Shown one piece after another: positions 28,735 to 37,807 of a stretch of 64,000 nucleotides of DNA (positions are counted from its first letter, which is position 1; each line of letters begins with the position of its first letter). The position numbers and the translations under genes are program-made. The stretch is from Ruegeria haliotis (GTDB lineage: Bacteria > Pseudomonadota > Alphaproteobacteria > Rhodobacterales > Rhodobacteraceae). Where the stretch lies: the NCBI RefSeq assembly GCF_013377785.1, contig NZ_JABXWT010000004.1:1-64000 (forward strand), read 5' to 3'. The notes under the pieces are model-generated. The model saw only the letters and a program-made list of their open reading frames with translations, had not been told where the DNA came from and made no database searches.

Positions 28735-29499
28735 ATGGTAAAAGATTGGATCAGAGGGCTGTTCAGGCAGGATACGGCGCAGGACGTGGATGTTCTTGTG
28801 TCCGAGATCGCGCCGGACGAGCGGTTTATCTCGGTTGGTGATATCCACGGGCGGCTTGATCTTCTGCAGTCGCTTCTGGCCCGCCTTGACGATGACTGCC
28901 CGTTGATTTTTGTCGGTGATTATGTGGACCGGGGCGATTACAGCGCGCAGGTCCTGCGCCAGCTTCATCATCTAAGCAAAAGCTCGGATGGCAGGGTGGT
29001 CTGCCTGTTGGGCAATCATGAAGAGATGTTGTTGCGCTTTGTCGAGAATCCAAAATGGGCGGCACGGCTATGGCTGCATAATGGCGGTGTGCGAACGCTG
29101 GCCTCGTTCGGAGTCAAGGGCACCAGTGAGGCGGCTGTCGGAGACGATGCAATCGCCATCGCTGACCAATTGCAGCGGGCGATGGGTGATGAATTGCTGA
29201 CATGGCTTGCAGACCGTCCTCTGACGTGGACCAGTGGCAATGTGACCGTGGTGCATGCTGCCCTGGATCCGCAACAGCCGGTGCAGGACCAAGCCCGCCA
29301 GAATTGCTTATGGGGCCATCCCATGTTTCCAAGTCAACCCCGGCAGGATGGGCAATGGGTGGTACATGGGCACACGATTGTGGGTCATGCGCAGGCGAAA
29401 AACGGGATCGTGTCTATCGATACCGGCGCATTTGCAACAAATCGGCTTACGGCTGCCGAGATTTTCAAAGGGGGCGTGCGGTTCACGTCTACCGGGTAG
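28735..29499 (+). CDS. Serine/threonine-phosphatase-like metallophosphoesterase
   Basis: A 254-residue PP1/ApaH-superfamily hydrolase. Metal and catalytic motifs are in order: G-D-I-H-G-R (about 37-42), G-D-Y-V-D-R-G-D, G-N-H-E-E, then V-V-H-A and V-H-G-H-T. Such enzymes remove phosphate from proteins or cleave diadenosine tetraphosphate. Length fits bacterial PrpA/PrpE-like phosphatases. It is divergent from the nucleotide-sugar genes, with about 180 bases between. Substrate unknown. Confidence 0.88.
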   Translation: MVKDWIRGLFRQDTAQDVDVLVSEIAPDERFISVGDIHGRLDLLQSLLARLDDDCPLIFVGDYVDRGDYSAQVLRQLHHLSKSSDGRVVCLLGNHEEMLLRFVENPKWAARLWLHNGGVRTLASFGVKGTSEAAVGDDAIAIADQLQRAMGDELLTWLADRPLTWTSGNVTVVHAALDPQQPVQDQARQNCLWGHPMFPSQPRQDGQWVVHGHTIVGHAQAKNGIVSIDTGAFATNRLTAAEIFKGGVRFTSTG

Positions 29500-29575
29500 G
29501 CATGTCAGAGGTGTAGCTGCGTCGAGACGGACAGGCCCAGTTGGGCTTGTATCCGGAAAGACGCAGGTTCAAACC

Positions 29576-30100
29576 CTATCCGACAATCATCTGCTTCATC
29601 CGCAGGGCTTCGTATTCCAGTTCGTTCAATCGGAAATGCACCACGTCGCCGATGGTGATGACGCCGTGAAGGTTGCCGTCTTTGAGAACCGGCATATGGC
29701 GAAAGCGGCCTTCGGTCATGGTCTTCAGCACGTCATTCAGCAGGTCTTCGGGCGTACAGGACTGAACCTCGCGCGTCATAAGGTCCTGGACCGATTGCGG
29801 CAGGGTCTGTCCCGGCGTATCCGCCATGCGCCGCACGATGTCCCGCTCGGACAGGATGCCCTGCAGCGTTCCGTTCTGGTCGGTAACGACCACTGCACCG
29901 ATCCGCTTTTCCTTGAGGGTATTCACCACCGAATGAATCGTATCATTGGGGCGTACCGAAAACACCGCATCGCCTTTGCCCTCAAGCAGTTTAGCCACGG
30001 TCGTATGGGTATGCGACAGATTTGAATCGACCGATTGACTGTAGGTGCCAGCTTCTGCCTTGTCGCCACGTGTCGGGGGCTGATAAGAGCTTGGGGCCAT
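29576..30100 (-). CDS. CBS-domain protein
   Basis: A 174-residue cytoplasmic protein made of two CBS domains (about residues 30-90 and 98-160) and little else. Each shows a G-x-x-x-x-x-D-I/V-V ending (I-L-S-E-R-D-I-V and I-T-I-G-D-V-V). Tandem CBS pairs bind adenine nucleotides and act as energy sensors. ATG 30100 has a GGAGGAGA ribosome site at good spacing. Partner unknown. Confidence 0.9.
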   Translation of the reverse strand: MAPSSYQPPTRGDKAEAGTYSQSVDSNLSHTHTTVAKLLEGKGDAVFSVRPNDTIHSVVNTLKEKRIGAVVVTDQNGTLQGILSERDIVRRMADTPGQTLPQSVQDLMTREVQSCTPEDLLNDVLKTMTEGRFRHMPVLKDGNLHGVITIGDVVHFRLNELEYEALRMKQMIVG

Positions 30101-30222
30101 GGGCAATCTCCTCCTGCTATTGCAATGCCTTTCCCTTTCACCTTAGCGCAGCTAAACGACCTGTATAGGGTGCAAATGCTCGGATCGGCAAAATCCAGAG
30201 CCAAACGCAGGAGCCCAAGCCT

Positions 30223-30408
30223 TTGAATGATCTGTATCTTACACCACCCGTGGCCGCGCTGATTTTCTTTGCGGTGGTCGTATGTGGCCACAATTTCCGG
30301 ATGGCGTGGAAACAGCAATCACCGGGGTGGCAAAAGCGTGCGTGGTTGTTTGGAGTTCCGGCAGGCATCGGTCTTCTGGTGCTCGGCTTTGTGCCGCTGA
30401 AACTCTGA
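30223..30408 (+). CDS. Small membrane protein, 61 residues, upstream of apbE-nqrM
   Basis: A short protein with two probable transmembrane helices (about residues 8-22 and 41-58) separated by a basic, Trp-containing cytoplasmic or periplasmic loop (R-M-A-W-K-Q-Q). The start is a TTG at 30223 behind CAGGAG. It precedes apbE by 66 bases, on the same strand, so it may share a transcript with the NQR maturation genes. I do not recognise the family. Confidence 0.55.
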   Translation: MNDLYLTPPVAALIFFAVVVCGHNFRMAWKQQSPGWQKRAWLFGVPAGIGLLVLGFVPLKL

Positions 30409-30474
30409 TCGCGGTTTGACTCTGATAGGGTGCGCTGGCATATGCCGGGCACGGATTTCCCAGGAGAACGCCCA

Positions 30475-31500
30475 ATGCGTCTTTTGCCTGTATTGGCCTT
30501 AGCAACACTTGTTTCCGGCTGCCTGTTTGACAAGGAACCCGAAGTGGTCCGTCTGTCAGGCGAGACGATGGGGACCACCTTCAACATCACTGCCATTGGG
30601 GAAGATCTGGACGAGGCCACTCTTGCTCAGGCCGTCGAAGCGACGCTGGCCGAGGTCAACGCCAAGATGTCGAATTGGGATTCAAATTCCGAAGTCTCCA
30701 CGTTCTCGGCCTCAATCAGTACTGATCCGATGCCTGTCTCCGAAGAATTCGCGCAGGTCTTGGCCGCCGCGAATGAGGTGCATGAGAAGACGGGCGGTGC
30801 ATTTGACGTGACCCTCGGGCCGCTGATCGAGCTTTGGGGCTTTGGCCCGCGTACACCCGAAGATCCGGTGCCTTCGGACACCGACATTCAGGCCGCACTG
30901 AACGGCGTGGGTCAAAACCGGCTTCTGACGCTGGACCGCGAGGCGGGTACATTGGCGAAATCTGATGCCAGAGTCGGAATCAACTTGTCCGCCATTGCAA
31001 AGGGCTATGGCATTGATGCGGTGGCCACGACGTTACGCGACGCGGGAATCGAAGATTATCTGGTCGAAATCGGCGGCGATCTCGTGGCCAAGGGTCAGAA
31101 CGATCAAGACGAGGCTTGGCGGATCGGTATCGAAAAGCCCGAAGCGGGCGCGCAAAGCGTGCAACTGATCGTATCGCTGGACGATCTTGGCATGGCCAGC
31201 TCGGGCGACTATAAGAATTTCTTCGAACAGGACGGTGTGCGTTATTCGCACATTATTGACCCGACGACAGGACGCCCGATCACGCATCATACGACGTCCG
31301 TGACCGTTCTGGCCGACAATGCGATGATGGCCGATGCCTGGGCGACCGCGATGCTGGCGCTGGGGCAGGAAAAGGGTCTGGAACTGGCAGAGAAGCATAA
31401 ACTTGCCGTGTATTTTATCTCGCGGGATGTGACAGGCGGTGACGAAGCCTATATCACCGTACACAGCACCGCCTTCAAAGACGCACTTGGAACCAACTGA
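30475..31500 (+). CDS. apbE: FAD:protein FMN transferase ApbE (lipoprotein)
   Basis: ApbE transfers FMN from FAD onto threonines of NqrB and NqrC by a phosphoester bond. The 341-residue product has a lipobox L-V-S-G-C near residue 15, then M-G-T-T-F-N, the F-D-V-T-L-G-P-L block, G-I-N-L-S-A-I-A-K-G-Y and V-E-I-G-G-D. The H-I-I-D-P-T-T-G-R-P metal/FAD region is near the end. ATG 30475 gives the signal sequence and has CAGGAG upstream. It is 15 bases before nqrM. Confidence 0.95.
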   Translation: MRLLPVLALATLVSGCLFDKEPEVVRLSGETMGTTFNITAIGEDLDEATLAQAVEATLAEVNAKMSNWDSNSEVSTFSASISTDPMPVSEEFAQVLAAANEVHEKTGGAFDVTLGPLIELWGFGPRTPEDPVPSDTDIQAALNGVGQNRLLTLDREAGTLAKSDARVGINLSAIAKGYGIDAVATTLRDAGIEDYLVEIGGDLVAKGQNDQDEAWRIGIEKPEAGAQSVQLIVSLDDLGMASSGDYKNFFEQDGVRYSHIIDPTTGRPITHHTTSVTVLADNAMMADAWATAMLALGQEKGLELAEKHKLAVYFISRDVTGGDEAYITVHSTAFKDALGTN

Positions 31501-31515
31501 CAGGTAGGAACCGCG

Positions 31516-31752
31516 ATGAGCACCTTTATTCTGGCCTTCGTATTGCTGATGATCATCATGGTCGGCATGTCCTTGGGTGTCATGCTGATGGGCAAGACCA
31601 TCAAGGGCAGCTGCGGTGGTTTGAACGCGATCTCGGGCGCGGATAAATGCGTGGTCTGCCAAAAAGACGTCGATCCGGACAGCCCGCTACGGGATCAGCT
31701 GCAGTGCAAGCGCGCGAAAAAGATGCTGGAGCAGATGGAGCGGCAAGCCTAG
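31516..31752 (+). CDS. nqrM: NQR assembly factor NqrM
   Basis: NqrM (formerly DUF539) is needed to mature Na+-NQR, probably by delivering iron to the NqrD/NqrE site. This 78-residue protein has one N-terminal transmembrane helix and the family cysteines C33-G-G-L, C45-x2-C48 and C64. Placement right after apbE matches the usual apbE-nqrM pair, although here the pair lies 4.3 kb from nqrF. Confidence 0.94.
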   Translation: MSTFILAFVLLMIIMVGMSLGVMLMGKTIKGSCGGLNAISGADKCVVCQKDVDPDSPLRDQLQCKRAKKMLEQMERQA

Positions 31753-31823
31753 CGGCGGTTCCACTTCGTTCTGAGGGCAGAAATGGCTAAGTAAGTCTCT
31801 GACATACTTCGGGGAGTGCAAAA

Positions 31824-33494
31824 TTGGCCAAAGCCAAAAACATCCTGTTCATCATGTTCGACCAGCTGCGCTGGGATTATCTGAGCTGTTACGGTCATCA
31901 GCACCTGCACACGCCGAATATCGACCGCTTGGCGGCCAAGGGCGTGCGGTTCAATCGCGCCTATATCCAATCTCCGATCTGCGGTAGCTCACGCATGTCC
32001 ACCTATACTGGACGCTATGTGCATTCTCATGGGGCGTCCTGGAATGGTATCCCGCTGAAAGTCGGCGAGATGACGATGGGCGATCACTTGCGCAAGGCAG
32101 GAATGGACTGCTGGCTTGTCGGCAAAACACATATGCGCGCGGATGCCGAGGGGATGGCCCGGCTGGGATTGGAACCAGACAGTCTGATCGGTGCCCGGGT
32201 GGCAGAATGTGGGTTCGATGTTTTCGAGCGTGATGACGGCATGCTGCCCGAAGGGCCGGACGGGTATTATGACTCGGACGGCGCAAAGGAATACAACACG
32301 TTTCTTAAATCCAAAGGTTATGAGAGCGACAATCCCTGGCACGACTTCGCCAACTCGGGGCTGGACGAGGACGGCAACGTTCTGTCGGGCTGGTTCCTGA
32401 AAAACTCGACCGAGGCCGCAAATATCGCCGAGGAAGACAGCGAAACGCCCTACCTGACCGGTCGTGGCATGGAGTTCATGAAAACCCACGACGGCCCGTG
32501 GTGCTGTCATCTGAGCTTTATTAAACCGCACTGGCCCTACATTGTGTCGGAACCCTATGCGTCGATGTATGGGCCCGAGCATGTCTTGCCGGTGGTGCGA
32601 TCGGACTCTGAACGCCAAAACGCGCACCCCGTGCTCAAGGCGTTCATGGATACGAAAATCGGGCAAACATTCTCGCGGCAGGATGTGCGAGAGGCGGTGA
32701 TCCCGGCCTATATGGGTCTGATCAAACAGGCGGATGATCAGATGGGGAGGCTATTCGACTGGATGGAACAGACCGGGCGGATGGCGGATACGATGATCGT
32801 GCTGACCTCGGACCATGGCGACTTTTTGGGCGACCATTGGATGGGTGAAAAGACTTTCTTCCAGGATGCTTCGACCAAAATGCCGTTGATCATCTACGAT
32901 CCCTCGCCTGAGGCAGACGCGACGCGTGGAGTGGTCAGTGATGCGTTGGTCGAGTCCATTGATCTGGCGCCCACTTTTGTCGATGTTGCCGGAGGTGAGT
33001 TTGCGGGTCACATTCTTGAAGGCCACTCCCTGCGACCCATACTGCATGGAAAGGCAGACGAGACCTCGCGCAACGTTGTGCTTTGCGAATACGATTATTC
33101 AGCCTCACCGATTGCAGACATGCTGAATGCCTCGGTCCGCGATGCTGTGATGTTCATGGTGGCCAATAAAAAGTGGAAGCTGATCCATTGCGAGGGCGGA
33201 TATCGCCCGCTTCTGTTTGATCTGGAAAACGACCCGAATGAGCTGACCGATCTCGGTGACAGCGCCGATCATGGCGATGTGATTGCCGAAATGTATGATC
33301 ACCTGTTTGCCTGGACCCGCCGGACGTCGCAGCGGACCACCCGGTCCGAGCAGCAATTGATCGAGATGCGGACAAAGAGCCGGGGCAGGGGGGTTGTTGT
33401 CGGGGTGTACGACGAAAACGATGCTCCGCTCGATCTGACGGTTAAATATCGCAGTCGAAAGGCACAGCCTTACAAAAGCTATCTGAAAGACTAG
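31824..33494 (+). CDS. Sulfatase-superfamily hydrolase (type I sulfatase or phosphonate monoesterase-like)
   Basis: A 556-residue alkaline-phosphatase-fold hydrolase. The N-terminal metal site F-D-Q-L-R-W-D, catalytic C53-G-S-S-R (C-x-S-x-R, the formylglycine motif with serine in the position usually held by proline) and the second metal site T-S-D-H-G-D-F-L-G-D-H are visible. Cys53 must be converted to formylglycine to act. Substrate could be a sulfate ester, phosphodiester or phosphonate monoester. It starts at TTG 31824 behind GGGGAG. Its TAG stop overlaps the stop of the convergent PLP enzyme in a shared CTAG. Confidence 0.87.
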   Translation: MAKAKNILFIMFDQLRWDYLSCYGHQHLHTPNIDRLAAKGVRFNRAYIQSPICGSSRMSTYTGRYVHSHGASWNGIPLKVGEMTMGDHLRKAGMDCWLVGKTHMRADAEGMARLGLEPDSLIGARVAECGFDVFERDDGMLPEGPDGYYDSDGAKEYNTFLKSKGYESDNPWHDFANSGLDEDGNVLSGWFLKNSTEAANIAEEDSETPYLTGRGMEFMKTHDGPWCCHLSFIKPHWPYIVSEPYASMYGPEHVLPVVRSDSERQNAHPVLKAFMDTKIGQTFSRQDVREAVIPAYMGLIKQADDQMGRLFDWMEQTGRMADTMIVLTSDHGDFLGDHWMGEKTFFQDASTKMPLIIYDPSPEADATRGVVSDALVESIDLAPTFVDVAGGEFAGHILEGHSLRPILHGKADETSRNVVLCEYDYSASPIADMLNASVRDAVMFMVANKKWKLIHCEGGYRPLLFDLENDPNELTDLGDSADHGDVIAEMYDHLFAWTRRTSQRTTRSEQQLIEMRTKSRGRGVVVGVYDENDAPLDLTVKYRSRKAQPYKSYLKD

Positions 33495-34912
33495 CCGCGT
33501 CGGGTTTTCCATTGCACGTAACGGGCCATACCGCGCTCCATCAAGTTTGGCGGTTTGCTGTCGTTCAACGTCAAGGCACCACCACCCGCGCGGTACATTT
33601 CGGCAAAAACGTCCAACACTTTGGATTTTACCATCCCACGCAAGGGGACATGAGCCATCATGCCATAGGTTGCAGCACCTCCGGTCTTGGCCAGTTCCGG
33701 ATGTGCGCGCGCCGTTGCAACAGCTTGCGCCAGATCGGCCAGGTATTCGTCAGCCACATGAAGATGTTTGGCGGTGACCATGCAGTGAATGCCGTCGGGG
33801 TTTTGCACCCTGTTGATGCTCCACCCCGCCTGCTCCAATTGATCCGCCACCGCGTAGATGTTTAGTTTAGGGTCGGTGGAACCATAGGCCAGCAACGGCC
33901 CCTGTGGATGGCCCAAAACACGCAGACCGTCGATAGCAGCGATGCCTGTCTTTAGCTTGTCGACCGCGTCACATGTATCGCGCGCCAATCGGCAATAGCC
34001 TTCAACGCCCAACTTTTGCATCACCGCCCAAGCGGCGGCGTAGGCGCCGCCGGGGCGTGTCCCAAGCAGGGCGGGTGATGCAAAGACACCGCCGGGCCAA
34101 TCTTGGCAGACGAACATCTGATGCTTTAACAACTCCAGATTTCGGTACAGAATCGTCGAGGCTCCTTTGGCGGCATAGCCGTATTTGTGCAGATCTGCCG
34201 AGATTGACGTGACACCCGGAATACGGAAATCCCAATCAGGCAGGTCAACGCCGTTGCGTTCCATAAACGGCAGGATCATGCCACCAACGCAGGCGTCGAT
34301 GTGCAAAGAGATACCCTTGGATTGCGCAATCGCCCCCATTTCGGCAATCGGATCGATGGTGCCATGTGGGTATTCCGGCGCGGATCCAAGGATCATCACC
34401 GTGCCGGCGTTGATCATGCGCTTCAGTCTGGAGATGTCGGTTGCATACTCCGCCGTCATTGGCAAAATACGCGCTTTGACCCCGAAATACTCGGCTGCCT
34501 TGAACCAGGCGACATGGGCGGTTTTAGGCAGGATCATGTTGGGCCGGGTCACTTTGCGTTGTTTGCGCGCCATGTCCCTATACGTCTTGACCGCCATCAG
34601 GCAGCTTTCGGTGCCGCCCGCCGTGACCACGCCGCAGGTGTCCGGGCCACCATGAAGCAACCCGGCCATTGTCGAGATAATCTCGCTCTCCATTCTTTTC
34701 AGGCTTTGAAACGTCGCCGGGTTCAACCCGTTGGCCGAAGAAAACGCGCTGTAGGCTTTGGCAATGAAAGCGTCGTGTGCATCATCCAGATGATAGACGA
34801 GGCTCCAGGTTCGTCCGTCGCGATAATTTGGATCGTTGTCGGCAAAGGATTTGAGTTGCCCCAATATGTCATCTTCGGCCCGACCCATCTCTGGAAGCTT
34901 CTGGTGTTCCAT
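33491..34912 (-). CDS. PLP-dependent decarboxylase/lyase, sphingosine-1-phosphate lyase-like
   Basis: A 473-residue fold-type-I PLP enzyme of the group II decarboxylase superfamily. T-A-G-G-T-E-S (about 97-103) binds phosphate, H-I-D-A-C-V-G-G holds the pyridine nitrogen Asp, and the Schiff-base lysine is K243 in S-A-D-L-H-K-Y-G-Y. The overall pattern is closest to sphingosine-1-phosphate lyase rather than glutamate decarboxylase. Its actual substrate in this bacterium is unknown. It starts three bases after the DUF819 stop, so the two are one transcript. Confidence 0.85.
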   Translation of the reverse strand: MEHQKLPEMGRAEDDILGQLKSFADNDPNYRDGRTWSLVYHLDDAHDAFIAKAYSAFSSANGLNPATFQSLKRMESEIISTMAGLLHGGPDTCGVVTAGGTESCLMAVKTYRDMARKQRKVTRPNMILPKTAHVAWFKAAEYFGVKARILPMTAEYATDISRLKRMINAGTVMILGSAPEYPHGTIDPIAEMGAIAQSKGISLHIDACVGGMILPFMERNGVDLPDWDFRIPGVTSISADLHKYGYAAKGASTILYRNLELLKHQMFVCQDWPGGVFASPALLGTRPGGAYAAAWAVMQKLGVEGYCRLARDTCDAVDKLKTGIAAIDGLRVLGHPQGPLLAYGSTDPKLNIYAVADQLEQAGWSINRVQNPDGIHCMVTAKHLHVADEYLADLAQAVATARAHPELAKTGGAATYGMMAHVPLRGMVKSKVLDVFAEMYRAGGGALTLNDSKPPNLMERGMARYVQWKTRRG

Positions 34913-34915
34913 ATT

Positions 34916-36055
34916 CTATCCTTTCCCGGCCAGCAGCAAAGCCAGTGAAATACCCAGATAATTCCCTATGGCAAAACCCAGAATGCCGGTGGCCATACCA
35001 GACATCAATATTGCCGGATTGCGCAGGCTGCGGGAGACCATTGGGACAAATGCGGGCGACATGACCGCTGCCACTGAGGTGATCAGGAATGTGTCACGGT
35101 CAATACCCGCCAACCGGGCAAGAACGGCGTGCAGGGCGAAGCTGCCAAATGTCGCGATCAGCACAAAGAACAGTACGGACAGATCCACCGCCTGCAGTTG
35201 GGCCAAATCCATCGAAGCTGCGACGCTGAACGAAAAAACATACAACAGATACATGCCCATATGCGGCGCAGCCACATTCCGGTGCAAAGAAGGTGTCAAA
35301 GATCCCAGAATGCCGAATGTGGTCAGCAGAACAACAACCATGATCTGCGGCTCGGCAATCGGCAAAATTGGGGCTAGCACCAATGACGCGCCAACGCAAA
35401 GGGCCGATCCTGTGACAGCAATCAGACCCTGAATGACCCAGTTTTGTTTGCTCGGTGCAGCTTTGTTGGATTCTTCTGCCTGATCCTCAAGCGATCCGGT
35501 GAAGGGTGACAGGAAGCGGCCCATGACGACCGGGGCAAGCGTCAGAACAAACAGCAGATACCCGGCGCCGACAACCGTGTCCACGGTCGCGAACAGCAGA
35601 TACCGACCTTCGGGGATGTCGAGCGCCAGTTTGATTGCCCCCATATTGGCCAGACCGCCCGTATACATGCCCACAGCCATGCCTGACAATTGCTCGGCTT
35701 GGTCGGTGCCGCCGGCGTGGAACAGGAAATATAGCGCCGTCGCGACCACAGCCACCGCTACTATAGCAAGTGCCATGGACAGGATTGCGGATCCGGCGAT
35801 ATGACCCCAGGACCGTAAATCCACTGCAAACAACAGCAGCGGTAAGGCAAGGCCGAGGCTGACCTCGATGATTGTGTCACGCACCGGCTGAAGGCTGGCG
35901 GGCTGTAAGCCGGACAACCCCAGCAACAACCCGGCCATGTAGCAAAGAACAATTGGCCCCAGCCGTGCTGCAATGTCTGACCGGTGCGTCAGCAAGATGA
36001 GCGCTGCTGGGACCAGCAGATAGATCAGCGCGAAACCTATGGCGTCTGGTTGCAT
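34916..36055 (-). CDS. DUF819 family membrane protein
   Basis: A 379-residue polytopic membrane protein with about ten or eleven helices in two symmetrical halves, a layout I associate with DUF819 (YjcL-like). The conserved central block M-Y-T-G-G-L-A-N-M-G-A-I is present, and a charged cytoplasmic loop (E-E-S-N-K-A-A-P-S-K) separates the halves. The family looks like a carrier but has no assigned substrate. Being upstream of, and abutting, the PLP enzyme gene suggests it imports or exports that enzyme's substrate or product. Confidence 0.83.
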   Translation of the reverse strand: MQPDAIGFALIYLLVPAALILLTHRSDIAARLGPIVLCYMAGLLLGLSGLQPASLQPVRDTIIEVSLGLALPLLLFAVDLRSWGHIAGSAILSMALAIVAVAVVATALYFLFHAGGTDQAEQLSGMAVGMYTGGLANMGAIKLALDIPEGRYLLFATVDTVVGAGYLLFVLTLAPVVMGRFLSPFTGSLEDQAEESNKAAPSKQNWVIQGLIAVTGSALCVGASLVLAPILPIAEPQIMVVVLLTTFGILGSLTPSLHRNVAAPHMGMYLLYVFSFSVAASMDLAQLQAVDLSVLFFVLIATFGSFALHAVLARLAGIDRDTFLITSVAAVMSPAFVPMVSRSLRNPAILMSGMATGILGFAIGNYLGISLALLLAGKG

Positions 36056-36289
36056 GAAACATCTCTCCCCTCGGCAAGACTAGGCAGCGGTAGTGGGGTC
36101 CGGCAAGCCGGTGTGACGTAAGGTTCGCGACGAAATTATGTAAAGAATTCCCGAAATCCCGTTGGCAGCGGGCCTGCATCCGTTTGTTTAAGGTTTCGAT
36201 TAAATCTGCGTCAATCTCAGCAAAGACGGTTCACCCTCCGGCAGCCAGACGATAGAAGATGACGCAAGAGCAGTAACCGGAGATATTTG

Positions 36290-37807
36290 ATGCCCACCCC
36301 CAAACCCGTTGTCCTGTGTATTCTTGATGGGTGGGGTTTGTCCGAAGACACGCAGGCCAATGCGCCGTATCTTGCGAACACACCCACCTTTGATGCGATC
36401 ATGGCCAGCGGACCGCATGCAACACTGATCACCCATGGCCCGGACGTGGGGCTGCCCAGCGGGCAGATGGGCAACTCTGAGGTTGGGCACACCAATATCG
36501 GTGCGGGCCGTGTTGTGGCGATGGATTTGGGTCAGATAGATCTGGCCATTGAGGATGGATCATTCTTCGAAAACAAAGCTCTGCAAACATTCATCGCGGA
36601 TGTGAAATCCTCGGGCGGCACCGCCCATTTGATGGGGCTGATCTCGAGCGGTGGCGTGCATGGGCATCTGGATCACATCGTCGCCGCAGCGAAAGCCATC
36701 ACAGATGCCGGAGTTCCCGTAGCGCTGCATGCTATGACCGACGGGCGTGACGTGGCGCCGAAATCCGCATTCACCTATATTGCCGAGCTTGAGGGGCGAC
36801 TGCCCAAGGGCGCGCGCATTGTCACTGTCACCGGGCGCTATTTCGCTATGGACCGTGACAATCGATGGGAACGTGTCGGCGAGGCTTATGACGCGATGAT
36901 CAACGGGCAAGGTCGGACGGCAAGCAACGCACATGCCGCCGTGGATCACGCCTATAATCAATCCGAGACTGACGAGTTCGTCACGCCGACAGTGTTGGAT
37001 GGATTTGAGGGCGTCAAAGATGGTGATGGGTTCTTCTGTCTGAATTTCCGCGCCGACCGCGCCCGCGAGATTCTGCGCGCCATTGCTGAGCCGGGGTTCA
37101 CTGACTTTGAAACCGGTCCGCGCCCAAAGCTGTCGGCGTTGCTGGGCATGGTCGAGTATTCGGATGGCCATAATGCGTATATGACGACCGTTTTCCCCAA
37201 ACGCGCCATTGCGAATACGCTAGGCGAATGGGTTGCCAAACAGGGCCTGCGTCAGTTCCGGTTGGCCGAGACTGAGAAATACCCACATGTGACTTTTTTT
37301 CTCAACGGTGGCAAAGAAACCCCCGAGGTAGGCGAAGACCGCTTCATGCCGAAATCACCCAAAGTGGCGACCTACGACTTGCAGCCCGAAATGTCTTCGG
37401 CTCAAGTGACCGCAAAATTTGTTCAAGCCATCGAGGAAGAATATGACCTGATCATCACCAACTATGCCAACCCGGACATGGTGGGGCATACCGGAGATCT
37501 GCTAGCGGCGATCAAGGCCTGTGAGGCTGTCGATCAAGGGCTGGCCCAGGTTGTTGCGGCCTTGGAGAAGGTCGGTGGAGCCATGATCATTACTGCCGAT
37601 CATGGCAACTGCGAGATGATGGTGGACCCGGAAACCGGTGGGCCGCACACCGCGCATACGCTCAACCCGGTGCCGGTTGCTTTGGTCAGGGGGCCTGAGG
37701 GCGCACAACTGCGCACAGGGCGTCTGTCGGACCTGGCGCCAACGTTGCTGGATCTGATGGACCTGCCGAAACCACCGGAGATGACCGGGGAAAGCCTGCT
37801 GTCATGA
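36290..37807 (+). CDS. gpmI: 2,3-bisphosphoglycerate-independent phosphoglycerate mutase
   Basis: Interconverts 3- and 2-phosphoglycerate in glycolysis and gluconeogenesis, using two Mn2+. The 505-residue product has the family length, an L-D-G-W-G metal site at the start, phospho-acceptor S63 in G-N-S-E-V-G-H, and the second metal cluster A-D-H-G-N-C. ATG 36290, behind CCGGAG, was preferred to the TTG one codon upstream. Its stop overlaps the next gene as ATGA. Confidence 0.97.
   Translation: MPTPKPVVLCILDGWGLSEDTQANAPYLANTPTFDAIMASGPHATLITHGPDVGLPSGQMGNSEVGHTNIGAGRVVAMDLGQIDLAIEDGSFFENKALQTFIADVKSSGGTAHLMGLISSGGVHGHLDHIVAAAKAITDAGVPVALHAMTDGRDVAPKSAFTYIAELEGRLPKGARIVTVTGRYFAMDRDNRWERVGEAYDAMINGQGRTASNAHAAVDHAYNQSETDEFVTPTVLDGFEGVKDGDGFFCLNFRADRAREILRAIAEPGFTDFETGPRPKLSALLGMVEYSDGHNAYMTTVFPKRAIANTLGEWVAKQGLRQFRLAETEKYPHVTFFLNGGKETPEVGEDRFMPKSPKVATYDLQPEMSSAQVTAKFVQAIEEEYDLIITNYANPDMVGHTGDLLAAIKACEAVDQGLAQVVAALEKVGGAMIITADHGNCEMMVDPETGGPHTAHTLNPVPVALVRGPEGAQLRTGRLSDLAPTLLDLMDLPKPPEMTGESLLS

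Noticed and set aside
29531..29550. Inverted repeat ACAGGCCCA/TGGGCTTGT between the phosphatase and CBS genes as a terminator
   Set aside because: The stem includes a mismatch or G-U pair and no T-run follows on either strand, so a terminator call is not justified.
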